From Thermodesulfobacteriota bacterium (GTDB taxonomy: Bacteria; Desulfobacterota; Desulfobacteria; Desulfobacterales; Desulfosudaceae), in the NCBI GenBank assembly GCA_040753795.1, contig JBFMDX010000028.1, positions 12,931 to 45,988 on the forward strand: a stretch of 33,058 bases of DNA. The letters run 5' to 3'. The notes under the pieces were generated by a model. The model was not told the origin of the DNA. It was given only the letters and a program-made list of their open reading frames with translations, and searched no databases. The position numbers were made by a program, and so were the translations under genes. This document shows positions 7,910 through 17,461 of this stretch, one piece after another; the stretch's first letter is position 1, and each line of letters begins with the position of its first letter.

Positions 7910-10399
7910 ATGTCCGGAAGAAACGAACGCATTGAGATGTTTTTCGAGAACATGGCCAGGACGCTGTACACCCATCGTTTCAAAACCCTGGTGATTCTCG
8001 TTCTCTGCATTGGCGCCATGCTCTGGCGGCTGCCCCATCTGACGGTGGATACCAACGCCGATGCCCTGCTCAAGAACGATGATCCGGACAAGATCGTTTA
8101 TAATGAATTCCGCGAGCAGTTCGGCCAGGACCGGATGGTGGTCATTGCCATTACCTCCGACCATGTTTTCTCCGAAGACTTTTTCCTGAAATTAAAATCG
8201 CTTCACGATGATCTGGAGAAGAAGGTCCCCTATGTCGATGAGGTGACCAGCCTGATCAACGCCCGCCACACCTTTGGCGACGCCGACCGGCTGGTGGTGG
8301 AAGACCTGATGGACGGGTGGCCCGAGGAAAGGACCGTGGATTTTCCGGCACTCAAAGATCTGGTTTTAAACAATCCAACTTATCTGGATCAGATCATATC
8401 CCCGGACGGCCGCACCACCGCCGTGGTGATTAAGCCGGAGGTCTATCATGTAGAGGCCGCGCCAACCGCGGATGTCATGGCCGGTTTTGAAGAAAACGTC
8501 CCGGCCGCTGAGCCCGCCGCCCCGGTAAAACAAAAGTACCTGTCCCAGGAACAGAACGAGGAGCTGGTAAATGCCATCACCGCCATTGTAAAGTCGTATG
8601 AGGCGCCGGATTTTTCCATGGCGTATACCGGTACGCCGGTGGTGTTAAGCAAGTTCAATCAGTATACCATGAAGGACATGCGCCTGTGCTTCGCGCTGAA
8701 TTTACTGGTCAACCTGGTTTTCCTGGCCCTGCTGTTCCGGCGCGTTTCCGGCGTGATCCTGCCCCAGATCGTGGTATTTACGGCCGCCTTTTCCGCCCTG
8801 GGCCTCATGGCCTGGTTCAATGTTCCGGTCAAGATGACCACCACCGTGCTGCCGGCCTTTCTGGTGTGCGTGGGAGTGGCGGACTCGGTTCATATTCTGG
8901 CCATTTTTTACAAACAGATGGCCCGGGGGCTGGCCAAAAAAGACGCCATTTCCTATGCCATCGGCCATTCCGGTCTGGCCGTGGTGCTGACCAGCCTGAC
9001 CACCGCCGCCGGCCTGATTTCCTTTGCCACGGCCGATCTGGTGGCCCTGGGAGAACTGGGCTATTTCGCGGCCGCGGGCGTGATGCTGGCATTGCTGTAC
9101 ACCCTGATCATGCTGCCGGTCATGGTGGCGTTTTCACCCGTTAAAATACGACCTGTTAAAGAGGAGTCCGGCGAAAGGACCCTGATGGACCGGATCCTCC
9201 TGATGACGGGAGACGTTGCCAGCCGTCATCCCTTCAGCATCATTATCGTCAGCCTGATCCTGTTCGCCGTCAGCTATTACTACGTCTTCAACCTGCGCTA
9301 TTCGGATTTCGTGGCCGGGTATTTCCCCACGTCCATGCGGGTCCGCCAGGATATCGACCTGATCAACGACCGTCTCAACGGCGCCCTGAACCTGGAAGTC
9401 CTTATTGATACCGGCCGGGAAAACGGTGTGTATGAGCCGGACATTTTGAACCGCATCGAGCGCCTGGCCCGGGATCTGGAGACCATGCATTTCCCGCACA
9501 TCACCGTCGGCAAGGTGACCAGCATCAACGACATCCTCAAGGAAACCCATCAGGCCTTGAATGAAAACCGGAAAGATTATTACGTGGTTCCCCAGGACTA
9601 CGACGTCATCGCCCAGGAGTTGTTCCTGTTTGAAAATTCCGGGGCTGATGACCTGGAAAAGATCGTGGATACCCAGTTTTCAAAGACCCGGGTCACGGCC
9701 AAGATCCACTGGGTGGATTCGGTTTATCTGAATCACTATATCGGTCATCTGAATCGTCACCTGAAGATTCTGTTCGGCGACCGGGCGAAAATGGAGATTA
9801 CCGGTATGTCGGCCCTCATGGCCCGGAGCATAACGGCGGCCTTGGGCAGCATGGCCAGGAGCTACGCGCTGGCCTTTATCGTCATCGGCCTGATGATGAT
9901 CTTTCTGACCGGCGAGTTGAAAACCGGCCTGTTCTCCATGATCCCCAATTTTATTCCAATTGTCATGACCCTGGGCCTCATGGGCGCGCTCAACGTGCCC
10001 CTGGACATGACTTCATTAATGATCGCCAGCATCGCCATGGGACTGGTGGTGGATGATACCGTCCATTTCATCTACAATTTCCGGAAATATTATCTGAAGA
10101 CCGGCAATGCTTTCGCGGCGATCAATCTGACCCTGTCCGGCGTCGGCCGGGCCATGGTCATTACCTCGGTGGTGCTGGCCTGCGGGTTTTTAATGACCAT
10201 TTTCGCCAACCTGTCCCATACCTTCCGTTTCGGCATCTTTACCGCCATTCCCATACTCTTTGCTCTGCTGGCGGATTTCCTGCTCCTGCCGGCCCTGATG
10301 ATCGTCATCACCGGTTCCCACAATAAGCCGGAGGTGTTACATGCCCGGGATGAGGTGGTCGAACGGTTTTACCGGGATGCACGAACGGCGGAAGAATAA
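7910..10399 (+). CDS. RND/MMPL-family exporter 1 (COG1033 type)
   Basis: About 829 aa with the duplicated RND plan. One TM helix (about 26-45) precedes a large periplasmic loop, then a block of five TM helices (about 262-405). A second TM/loop/five-TM half follows, giving 12 TM in all. Both halves keep the acidic relay motif: GVADSVH (Asp about 325) and VVDDTVHF (Asp about 715-716). Such proteins use the proton (or sodium) gradient to move hydrophobic substrates such as lipids or lipid precursors across or out of the inner membrane; the substrate is unknown. AAAAAGGA ends 8 nt before the ATG at 7910, so I prefer it to the ATG at 7901, which would have no spaced binding site. The gene is divergent from the crotonase operon and convergent with the CNNM gene 14 nt downstream. 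Confidence 0.9.
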   Translation: MSGRNERIEMFFENMARTLYTHRFKTLVILVLCIGAMLWRLPHLTVDTNADALLKNDDPDKIVYNEFREQFGQDRMVVIAITSDHVFSEDFFLKLKSLHDDLEKKVPYVDEVTSLINARHTFGDADRLVVEDLMDGWPEERTVDFPALKDLVLNNPTYLDQIISPDGRTTAVVIKPEVYHVEAAPTADVMAGFEENVPAAEPAAPVKQKYLSQEQNEELVNAITAIVKSYEAPDFSMAYTGTPVVLSKFNQYTMKDMRLCFALNLLVNLVFLALLFRRVSGVILPQIVVFTAAFSALGLMAWFNVPVKMTTTVLPAFLVCVGVADSVHILAIFYKQMARGLAKKDAISYAIGHSGLAVVLTSLTTAAGLISFATADLVALGELGYFAAAGVMLALLYTLIMLPVMVAFSPVKIRPVKEESGERTLMDRILLMTGDVASRHPFSIIIVSLILFAVSYYYVFNLRYSDFVAGYFPTSMRVRQDIDLINDRLNGALNLEVLIDTGRENGVYEPDILNRIERLARDLETMHFPHITVGKVTSINDILKETHQALNENRKDYYVVPQDYDVIAQELFLFENSGADDLEKIVDTQFSKTRVTAKIHWVDSVYLNHYIGHLNRHLKILFGDRAKMEITGMSALMARSITAALGSMARSYALAFIVIGLMMIFLTGELKTGLFSMIPNFIPIVMTLGLMGALNVPLDMTSLMIASIAMGLVVDDTVHFIYNFRKYYLKTGNAFAAINLTLSGVGRAMVITSVVLACGFLMTIFANLSHTFRFGIFTAIPILFALLADFLLLPALMIVITGSHNKPEVLHARDEVVERFYRDARTAEE

Positions 10400-10413
10400 A
10401 CGCGGCGGACGGG

Positions 10414-11478
10414 TTACGTGAAATCAGCCTCAATGCCCATGGCTTTGGCGCGCTCTATCCATTGCTTGCGGGCCAGCACTCTCATGTCAACGTCTTTGTC
10501 CGTTTCATCCACGATTTCCAGGCCTATCAGCGTTTCAATCAGGTCTTCGAGAGTCACCAGGCCTTCTGTGGATCCATGCTCGTTGACGATCATGGCGATA
10601 TGCTGGCGGTTTTTCAAAAAACGTTCCAGCAGGGCGGTCAGCGATACCGATTCCGGAATCGCCATGAGGTCACGCTTCAGGGCCTTGAGCCGGTCGTCGC
10701 CGCGCTTTTGCGCCGCGGCAATCAGCACATCATCCTTGAGGATAAAGCCGACGATGTCGTTCATGTTGGATCGGTAAACAGGCAGTCGGGAGAACGGTGT
10801 CCGGGTGATCTGCGGTAAAGCGTCGGTGATCGTCATGTCTTCGGGAAGAGACGCCATTACCGATCGGGGCGTCATGATATCGGTTACCTTAATGGAGTCG
10901 AACCGCAGCAGATTCTGAATAATGCCTGACTCCTTGTCGCGCAGTTGGCCGGTTTCCGCGCCGGCCCGGGCCATGGCGATCAGTTCGTCTTTATTGAAGA
11001 TGTGCATGCTTTTCCCGCGGGCGATGAATTTTGTCAGCAACTCGGAAACCCAGACGATCGGAAAGAGGACGACAATAAGGATGGTTACAAAAAGCGCGGC
11101 GGGTCTGACCAGCGCCTGCCAGTAGACGGCGCCGATGGTTTTGGGAAGGATTTCGGAAAGAAACAGAATCAGCAGCGTCATCAGCGCGGAAAACAGGCCA
11201 AACCAGGTATCGCCGAAAATAATCGTCGCCTGGGCGCCGGCGCCGATGGCGCCGACGGTGTGCGCGATGGTGTTCAGGGTTAGAATGGCGGAGAGCGAGC
11301 GGTCGATGTTGTCCTGTTTTAACCGCTTTAATTGCGCCGCCAGCTTCGGGTTCGTTTCTCTTTTCCCTTCGATATAGGTCGGCGTGATGGATAAGAGCAC
11401 GGCTTCGGCTATGGAGCAGAGAAAGGAAAAGGTCAGGGCCAGCAGCACATAGACGGTTAACATCAGGACAGGCGTCAT
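10414..11478 (-). CDS. CNNM/CBS-domain membrane protein (CorC/HlyC relative)
   Basis: 354 aa. Residues 1-155 form a CNNM (DUF21) transmembrane domain with three to four helices and the SEILPKTIGA motif. Residues about 195-315 form a tandem CBS pair (VTDIMTPRSVMASLPED, then FSRLPVYRSNMNDIVGFILKDDVL and IAMIVNEHGSTEGLVTLEDLIETLIG). The usual C-terminal CorC_HlyC domain is absent; the protein ends about 40 residues after the second CBS. Relatives move or sense Mg2+ or other cations, with nucleotide binding at the CBS pair. AGAGGAT lies 7 nt before the ATG. A 6-bp hairpin (CCGGCT 11503-11508, AGCCGG 11513-11518) sits just upstream. Its transcription direction follows RND exporter 2 with a 115-nt gap, so it may be a separate unit. 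Confidence 0.9.
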   Translation of the reverse strand: MTPVLMLTVYVLLALTFSFLCSIAEAVLLSITPTYIEGKRETNPKLAAQLKRLKQDNIDRSLSAILTLNTIAHTVGAIGAGAQATIIFGDTWFGLFSALMTLLILFLSEILPKTIGAVYWQALVRPAALFVTILIVVLFPIVWVSELLTKFIARGKSMHIFNKDELIAMARAGAETGQLRDKESGIIQNLLRFDSIKVTDIMTPRSVMASLPEDMTITDALPQITRTPFSRLPVYRSNMNDIVGFILKDDVLIAAAQKRGDDRLKALKRDLMAIPESVSLTALLERFLKNRQHIAMIVNEHGSTEGLVTLEDLIETLIGLEIVDETDKDVDMRVLARKQWIERAKAMGIEADFT

Positions 11479-11593
11479 GGAATCAATCCTCTTTTATGGA
11501 CTCCGGCTCGGAAGCCGGGGGAACGATATAAGGCAGATTTTGACTTTTTCCGAAGCCATCAAAATCCTCGTGAAAAAATGTTATTCCCCCTGA

Positions 11594-14128
11594 TCAGCCT
11601 TTCGCGGGTTCACCGGGCCCGAAGGGTTTAAAAAGGACGATCAACACCGGCAGGAACGTCAGCGAGGCGAACAGGGCGAAGATCATCACCAGGCTGGTCA
11701 GCAGGCCGAAAAGAATGCTGGGGATGAAGTTGGACAAGGCCAGGATGGAAAATCCGATGGCCAGGGTGATGGTGGTATAGTACATGTCGTATCCGATGCT
11801 GGCGTGGCAGCGGTGCATGGCGGCAATATAGCTTCCATCCGTCTTGATCTCCTCCATGAACCGGCAGATATACTGAATAATATTGTCGTCGGCGATACTG
11901 ACGCTGATGGAGGCGATGGTGATGGTCATCATGTCCAGGGGCAGACCGGCCCAGCCCATGAAGCCCAGGATGGCGCCGATGGAAAACAGGTTCGGGGCGA
12001 TGGCGATTACCGACAGTCTCAGGGAGCGGAACAGGACGATGTACATGCACATCATGACCAGGACGGCGGTGCCCAGGGTGGAAAACTGGGAGGAAAACAG
12101 GCTCTGGAGCATGTTGTTGTACAACACCAGCATGCCCGTCAAATGAACGTTTTCGCTTTTGAGTCCCAGCCGGCCGGTCAGGTCCCGGGAAATCCGCTGG
12201 ATCAGTTCATTGCGCCGCAGGTTCGGTTCCGAATCTTTAATGCGCACGGAAAAGCGGACCTCGTTGTTGGGGATGGACACATAGGGCGTCAGGACCATGC
12301 CGCGGAATTCTTCCGGCAGCTTGGTGTATAGCAGGGACAGGGTGAAGTTGTCCAGGGGCTTGCCTTCATTGAATTTACGGGCGATCTTCATCATCGTTCC
12401 CAGGGACAGCACCTTGCCGATTTCCGGAACGCTTTCCAGGTAATCGTGGATTTTCAGGACCTCTTCCATTTTGGCGGCGGTGAACCAGTACTTGTCGTCT
12501 TTGCCGGCGTCATCGAACTCTTCAAAATCCTCAAAGGCGTCGTCCGATTCAACTGCAGCTAATTCCTGATCCGTCTTTTCCGCGCCGGCTTTACCCGGTT
12601 CTTCCGTGGTTTCCAGTTTGACGATGATATCCAGCGGCGTGGTTCCGCCCAGTTCCTGGTCGATGACCTTCATCCCCTGGTAGATTTCGGTCGATTTTTT
12701 AAAGTAGTTGATAAAGGAATTTTCCACTTCCAGTCGGGAGATGCCGACGTAGCTGAGCAGAACGATGACGGCGGCGGCAACCAGGATCAGGTTCTTGTTG
12801 TTCTCGGTAAATCGCGCCAGGGCCGGTGTAAAAGACAGGCGGGCTTCTTTCTCAGGGGGAAGCGGTGTTTTTTTCAGCAGCATCAGGGCCGCGGGAAACA
12901 GCAGAAAGGTCACCAATAGAGACACGGTGATGCCGGCCGACATCATCCAGCCGAAGGTGGCTACCGGCACCAGGTCGCACAGGATCAGGGATTCAAATCC
13001 GACCACGGTGGTCAGGGCGCCGTAAAAAGTGGGAATGAGCATGTACTGGATCATCTTGCTGCAGAGGGTATGCTGGTCATCATCGGGAAAACGGGCCTGG
13101 AGTTCCCGGTATCGCACCACCAGATGGATGGTGTAGGTCATGCTGATGATCAATTGCAGGGAGATGAAGTTGGATGACACCACGGTGACTTTCCATCCGA
13201 AAAACCCCAGCAGACCCAGTATGGCCACCGCCGAGTAGAAACAGCACAGCATGGGCAGCACCACCCAGCGGGCGCCTCTGAAGATCAGGGCCAGGGTGAT
13301 GGTCAGAAAGAAGAACACGCCCGTACCGAAAATCTTCAGATCGTTTTTGACGAAACGGATCATGTCGTCGGCGATCATGCTGATTCCGCCCAGGAAGATG
13401 CGGGCGTTTTTCTGATGTTGGGCGATGATGGCCCGGATGGCGGCGATATCCTGATGCCGCTGACGGTCGGAAATTTTCCGCACCTGGTCAAGGTCATCCA
13501 GAACTTTTTTATACCGGTTCGACTCTTCATCGGTCAGCCCTTCCGCGCCCTTTTTGTCGGCCAGGCGGTCCCGTTCCAGGACCAGATCGTAGAACCGGTT
13601 TTCGGGCTTGAAGGTGACCTGGATCGAAGTGGTCTTCAGGTCCGGACTGACCAGGAGATCCTGGTAGAGGGCGCTGTTGGCCAGTTCCGCCCGGGCCATG
13701 GAACGGTCGACATCAGGAGAGGTCAGGGTGCGGATGTTGCCGGACAGTTCCTTGACCGGCACGGGCGGGCTTTCCAGCAGGGGCACGTCCAGAATCGTGA
13801 TGACGGACTCCACCCGTTCCAGCTGCCGGAGTTCGTCCCGCATGTTGCCGATGTCGTTTAACACGTCGTCGGACAAAAGGTCTTTTTCCGGCGTGTAGGA
13901 CAGGAACAGAAAATCGGTGACGCCGTAACGCAGGCTGATTTCCCGGGCGTATCGGAAAGATTCGTCGCTCTGTTTGATGAGCGTTTCCGAGGACGCGTCG
14001 ATTTTGAAGTCTTTGGTGTAATATCCCAGTACGGCGATGAACAGGGTCAGGCAGAGGATCACCGTCCGGGGGTATCCCAGGATGACGCGGTCAAAAAAAT
14101 GATACAGCAGGGGTCTGATCTTAAACAC
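11594..14128 (-). CDS. RND/MMPL-family exporter 2 (COG1033 type)
   Basis: 844 aa beginning with GTG. A TM helix (about 20-36) is followed by a long periplasmic domain (to about 265), five TM helices, a second TM/loop and five more TM helices. The C-terminal half keeps the acidic pair D747-D748 (SIADDNIIQYI). In the first half the aligned acidic position is tyrosine (Y332, SMTYTIHL instead of VADSVH). The second periplasmic loop carries an unusually acidic, probably disordered insert (ESDDAFEDFEEFDDAG). The gene starts 14 nt after dedA in the same direction and is probably the last gene of the decarboxylase-dedA run. The ribosome-binding site is weak (AAGAG), so coupling to dedA translation is plausible. 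The substrate is unknown. Confidence 0.88.
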   Translation of the reverse strand: MFKIRPLLYHFFDRVILGYPRTVILCLTLFIAVLGYYTKDFKIDASSETLIKQSDESFRYAREISLRYGVTDFLFLSYTPEKDLLSDDVLNDIGNMRDELRQLERVESVITILDVPLLESPPVPVKELSGNIRTLTSPDVDRSMARAELANSALYQDLLVSPDLKTTSIQVTFKPENRFYDLVLERDRLADKKGAEGLTDEESNRYKKVLDDLDQVRKISDRQRHQDIAAIRAIIAQHQKNARIFLGGISMIADDMIRFVKNDLKIFGTGVFFFLTITLALIFRGARWVVLPMLCCFYSAVAILGLLGFFGWKVTVVSSNFISLQLIISMTYTIHLVVRYRELQARFPDDDQHTLCSKMIQYMLIPTFYGALTTVVGFESLILCDLVPVATFGWMMSAGITVSLLVTFLLFPAALMLLKKTPLPPEKEARLSFTPALARFTENNKNLILVAAAVIVLLSYVGISRLEVENSFINYFKKSTEIYQGMKVIDQELGGTTPLDIIVKLETTEEPGKAGAEKTDQELAAVESDDAFEDFEEFDDAGKDDKYWFTAAKMEEVLKIHDYLESVPEIGKVLSLGTMMKIARKFNEGKPLDNFTLSLLYTKLPEEFRGMVLTPYVSIPNNEVRFSVRIKDSEPNLRRNELIQRISRDLTGRLGLKSENVHLTGMLVLYNNMLQSLFSSQFSTLGTAVLVMMCMYIVLFRSLRLSVIAIAPNLFSIGAILGFMGWAGLPLDMMTITIASISVSIADDNIIQYICRFMEEIKTDGSYIAAMHRCHASIGYDMYYTTITLAIGFSILALSNFIPSILFGLLTSLVMIFALFASLTFLPVLIVLFKPFGPGEPAKG

Positions 14129-14142
14129 AACCGGCTCTTATA

Positions 14143-14817
14143 TTATTTTAATCCGTTTCGCTTTTTTTCTATCCGAAACCGGAAAAACTCTACCACAAGC
14201 GGCATGACCGATAGAAGAATAATGATGACCAGCACCAGGGAAAAGTTATCCTTGACCACGGGCAGGTTGCCGAAAAAATATCCCGCCAGAATAAAGATGA
14301 CCGGCCAGATGATGCCGCCGATAAGATTGTAGGCGATAAAATGCCAGTAGGTCATCCGGCCCATGCCGGCCACAAATGGCGCGAATGTCCGGATAATGGG
14401 AATGAACCGGGCCAGGATGATGGTCTTGCCGCCGTGGCGTTCATAGAATTCATGGGTCCGCTCCAGGTGCTTCCTGTTGAGAAACCGAACATTCTCCGAA
14501 TAGAATACCCTCGGCCCGGCGGCCCGGCCGATCCAGTAGTTAACCGTGTCACCGAGGATGGCGGCGGCGGAAATAATCACCAGCAGCCAGACCACGTCAA
14601 AGGCCCCGATGGCCGCGAAGGACCCGGCGGCAAAGAGCAGGGAATCTCCCGGCAGAAAAGGGGTGACCACCAGGCCGGTTTCGCAGAAGACGATGAGGAA
14701 GAGAATGACATAGGAAATTGCCCCATAATTTCTAATGATCTCTCCCAGATGCCGGTCGATGTGGAGCAGGAAGTCAACCCAGAATAAAAGCAGATCCATC
14801 ACGGTAGCCGAGCCCAT
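14143..14817 (-). CDS. DedA/VTT-family membrane protein
   Basis: 224 aa with about five hydrophobic segments. Family marks are CETGLVVTPFLPGDSLLFAAG (E46 and D58), ILGDTVNYWIGR (D90) and the ARFIPIIRTFAPFVAGMGRM block with R137 and R143. DedA proteins act at the inner membrane in lipid scrambling (undecaprenyl-phosphate or phospholipid) and depend on the proton or sodium gradient. The start could instead be the ATG at 14799; neither has a clear ribosome-binding site. It lies 66 nt after the biotin carrier gene, with a perfect 7-bp hairpin in the gap, and 14 nt before RND exporter 2. This suggests a membrane-lipid theme for the end of the operon (inference). Confidence 0.92.
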   Translation of the reverse strand: MGSATVMDLLLFWVDFLLHIDRHLGEIIRNYGAISYVILFLIVFCETGLVVTPFLPGDSLLFAAGSFAAIGAFDVVWLLVIISAAAILGDTVNYWIGRAAGPRVFYSENVRFLNRKHLERTHEFYERHGGKTIILARFIPIIRTFAPFVAGMGRMTYWHFIAYNLIGGIIWPVIFILAGYFFGNLPVVKDNFSLVLVIIILLSVMPLVVEFFRFRIEKKRNGLK

Positions 14818-14830
14818 TTCCGCGGCAATT

Positions 14831-14848
14831 GTCGGGCAGCGGCCCGAC
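14831..14848. other. Perfect 7-bp hairpin between biotin carrier and dedA genes
   Basis: GTCGGGC-AGCG-GCCCGAC lies in the 66-nt gap. There is no T-run on the minus-strand exit side, so it is not a standard terminator. It could slow RNA decay or reduce expression of the downstream genes relative to the pump genes (inference). Confidence 0.45.
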
Positions 14849-14883
14849 GGTTTATCGTTGTCTCCGTATCAAAAAAAACGCGG

Positions 14884-15315
14884 TTATCCGATCACCAGGA
14901 TAACGTCGCCGGTGGCGACCTGGGCGCCTTTCTGAAAACGGACCTCTTTGACCTGGCCGTCCACGGTGGTGATCAGGCGGTTTTCCATTTTCATGGCTTC
15001 CATGACCACGACCACCTGGCCGGCTTTAACCATATCCCCGACGCTGACCGGAATGTCAACAATTAATCCGGGTATGGGCGCCGTGATGGTGCCTGCTCCT
15101 GGAGCGGTCGCCGGTGACGGGGTCCGGGCCGGGGCAGGGGCCACCGCCGGCGCGGGAGCGGCTTGAAATACAGGAGCGGCCGCGGGCCGGTCAGCCTGCT
15201 TTTCCACTTGCACCTGGTAGGGGGCGCCGTTGACCGTTACCTGAGCGGTACCGTTGCTGATGGCGCCGATTTCGATCTCATATTTTTTCTGTTTTATGGA
15301 AATAGCGTATTTCAT
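14884..15315 (-). CDS. mmdC: Biotin carrier subunit of a Na+-pumping decarboxylase
   Basis: 143 aa. The N-terminal strand region (1-40) is followed by an alanine/proline-rich flexible linker (about 44-75). The biotinyl domain (77-143) carries the biotinylated lysine K109 in EAMKMEN, 34 residues before the end, as is standard. It would carry CO2 from the carboxyltransferase alpha subunit to the membrane beta subunit. It is last of the four subunit genes (alpha, beta, gamma, biotin), 23 nt after gamma. The same architecture occurs in MmdC, the glutaconyl-CoA decarboxylase gamma subunit and other biotin carriers; the MmdC choice rests on the alpha subunit. Confidence 0.9.
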   Translation of the reverse strand: MKYAISIKQKKYEIEIGAISNGTAQVTVNGAPYQVQVEKQADRPAAAPVFQAAPAPAVAPAPARTPSPATAPGAGTITAPIPGLIVDIPVSVGDMVKAGQVVVVMEAMKMENRLITTVDGQVKEVRFQKGAQVATGDVILVIG

Positions 15316-15338
15316 TTGGGCTTCCTTATTTTTACCGG

Positions 15339-16289
15339 TTAAACATGGGAATGACGCTTGAATACCTGCATCCGGTCGCTCATGATCTTCTGACGACCGT
15401 ACAGGCTCCAGGAATTCTGATTCTCATCCGTACCCAAGTCGCTTTTTATAACGGCCGGTCCGGACATTTCCAGATGAAGGGCCATGGCAACAGCGGCCAC
15501 CATCTCCGGCTCCATTTCAGTCTCTGCTGTGGCCGGCTTCGGCGTTGGAACAGCCGGCTTCGGTAACGGCGGCCTGGATTCCGCGGCTTTGGCGGCTTTG
15601 CGTTTGTCGGCCGATTCAAAGATCTTGCCGCAGACGATCATGCCGATCATCAGCACGCCCAGCACCAGGAAGACGCCGAAAAAGCGGATAAAAAGCGTGC
15701 CGACGGCATATCCCCAGAAAGAGTCCCGGGGACCGCAGTTCAGCAGGATCTTTCCGTCGATTGCGCCGTCAGTATCATAGGGACCGCCGTCCCGGACGGT
15801 GAAGGTCAGTTCGCGGACGCGGTCCGGATACGCCTTCTGCTGCGCCAGGGTGTCGGACCAGGCCGGAGAGGCGCCGGAATTATAGAGAAAGAACCGGGTG
15901 GAACTGGAAAAAAAATCCGATCCGGCGGTAAGGCTGACCTCGCCGCCGGGGGAGACATTTTCCAGAAGGACAGCGAACAGATCGCAGCGGAAATCCTTGC
16001 GGTCGATCCCCTCGTCCTTGACCGAAGCAAAATCCACGGCCTGAACATCCGCGACCTCGCCGCCGTCGGCTGTGAACCGGACCGTCACCGAGGTGCTTTT
16101 GCCCCGGGGCAGAAGTTTGGCGATAACGGCATCGCCGTCCCGGGTGAAAACAGGCTTGGGTTTTTCCACATCCTCACCAAAGGCGGCCAGGGCGGGGCCG
16201 GACCCGAGCAGGGCCAGAACGCACAGACCAACAGTAAAGAAAAAGGCTTTAGCCGGTAAAACAGCGAATGGTTTTGGTGTCTTTTTCAT
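15339..16289 (-). CDS. oadG: Extended gamma (OadG-family) subunit of the Na+-pumping decarboxylase
   Basis: 316 aa, far longer than the usual 80-140 aa OadG. There is a signal peptide (cleavage near ALA36), then a roughly 155-residue extracytoplasmic domain (about 37-190) of mostly beta character that I do not recognise. One TM helix (about 197-221) leads to a proline/lysine-rich tether and the OadG-type tail MVAAVAMALHLE (263-274) with SLYGRQKIMSDR (295-306). In known pumps gamma anchors alpha and beta at the membrane and can bind metal with its tail. The 9-nt gap to the beta gene and 23-nt gap to the biotin gene place it firmly in the operon. The extra domain is the odd part; it may be a gene fusion or a lineage-specific form. 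Confidence 0.8.
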   Translation of the reverse strand: MKKTPKPFAVLPAKAFFFTVGLCVLALLGSGPALAAFGEDVEKPKPVFTRDGDAVIAKLLPRGKSTSVTVRFTADGGEVADVQAVDFASVKDEGIDRKDFRCDLFAVLLENVSPGGEVSLTAGSDFFSSSTRFFLYNSGASPAWSDTLAQQKAYPDRVRELTFTVRDGGPYDTDGAIDGKILLNCGPRDSFWGYAVGTLFIRFFGVFLVLGVLMIGMIVCGKIFESADKRKAAKAAESRPPLPKPAVPTPKPATAETEMEPEMVAAVAMALHLEMSGPAVIKSDLGTDENQNSWSLYGRQKIMSDRMQVFKRHSHV

Positions 16290-16298
16290 TCCGGCCTC

Positions 16299-17447
16299 CT
16301 ATTGAAACATGGCGATGAACATGCCTGCCGCCGCCGCCGAGCCGATGACACCGGCCAGGTTGGGGCCCATGGCGTGCATGATCAGAAAGTTGGTGGGATC
16401 CGCCTTCAGACCCTCGGTATTGGAAACCCGGGCCGACATGGGCACGGCCGAGACCCCGGCCGAACCGATCAGGGGATTCATCTTTTCCTTTAGAAACATG
16501 TTCATGATATGAACCGTCAGAATCCCGCCGAAGGTGCAGATGACAAAATCCACCAGGCCGAAGGCGAAAATCAGCAGGGGCTTCCAGCTCAGGAAGGTTT
16601 CGGCCTTCATGGTGGCGCCCACCGAAACTCCTAAAAAGATGACCACGATGTTCATCAGGTCGTTCTCGGCGGTATCGGCCAGGCGCTTGACCACGCCGCT
16701 TTCCCGCATGAGATTGCCCAGCATGAACAGGCCCATCAGGGGTGCTACCGCCGGAATCAGCAGGACGATGAGCGTGGCCGCGATCAGGGGGAAGAGGATT
16801 TTTTCCCTTTTTGACACCGCCCGGAGCTGCCTCATCTTTATCATCCGCTGGGCTTTGGTGGTCATCAGCCGCATGATGGGCGGCTGAATCAGGGGCACCA
16901 TGGCCATGTAAGAGTAAGCGGCCACGGCATTGGCGCCCAGCAGGTGGGGCGCCAGTTTGGTGGTCAGGTAAATGGTGGTGGGACCGTCGGCCCCGCCGAT
17001 AATGCCCACCGAGGCTGCCTCTTTCAAGGTAAAACCGAAAAACAGCACGCCGATGTAGGTAACGAAAACGCCCAACTGAGCGCCGGCGCCGATGATCAGG
17101 GTTTTGGGATTGGCGATCAGGGGACCGAAATCGGTCATGGCGCCCAGACCCAGAAAGATGACGCAGGGGATGATCTCCCATTCCACGCCGTAATGATAAA
17201 AGGCCCGGATCAGTTCCGGTGCACCGTGTTCGGTGGTGCCCATGAGCGGCGTTAAGGGGAAATTGACCAGAAAAATTCCGAAGCCGATGGGCAGCAGCAG
17301 CAGCGGTTCAAAATCCTTGCCGATGGCAAGATACATGAAGACCAGCCCCACGCATAGCATCAGGGCCGCGCCGCCGGTCATGTGAGGGATGCCCGTCTGG
17401 GTGACGAGAATCTGTTTGATCAGTTCCAGAACACTTTCCCAGGACAT
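16299..17447 (-). CDS. mmdB: Beta subunit of Na+-translocating acyl-CoA decarboxylase (OadB family)
   Basis: 382 aa, about 9-11 TM segments. It decarboxylates carboxybiotin and pumps Na+ out of the cell. The family hallmark [20 protein letters not shown] (149-167) is intact, with D154 at the ion-site aspartate. The C-terminal conserved GNLMRESG and [10 protein letters not shown] blocks are also present. It sits 14 nt after the carboxyltransferase gene and 9 nt before gamma. OadB-family subunits are almost interchangeable between oxaloacetate, methylmalonyl-CoA, malonyl and glutaconyl-CoA systems, so the symbol depends on the alpha subunit. The start has an AGGAGAA-type site in the 14-nt gap. 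Confidence 0.93.
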   Translation of the reverse strand: MSWESVLELIKQILVTQTGIPHMTGGAALMLCVGLVFMYLAIGKDFEPLLLLPIGFGIFLVNFPLTPLMGTTEHGAPELIRAFYHYGVEWEIIPCVIFLGLGAMTDFGPLIANPKTLIIGAGAQLGVFVTYIGVLFFGFTLKEAASVGIIGGADGPTTIYLTTKLAPHLLGANAVAAYSYMAMVPLIQPPIMRLMTTKAQRMIKMRQLRAVSKREKILFPLIAATLIVLLIPAVAPLMGLFMLGNLMRESGVVKRLADTAENDLMNIVVIFLGVSVGATMKAETFLSWKPLLIFAFGLVDFVICTFGGILTVHIMNMFLKEKMNPLIGSAGVSAVPMSARVSNTEGLKADPTNFLIMHAMGPNLAGVIGSAAAAGMFIAMFQ

Positions 17448-17461
17448 GGTCGTTCTCCTTT

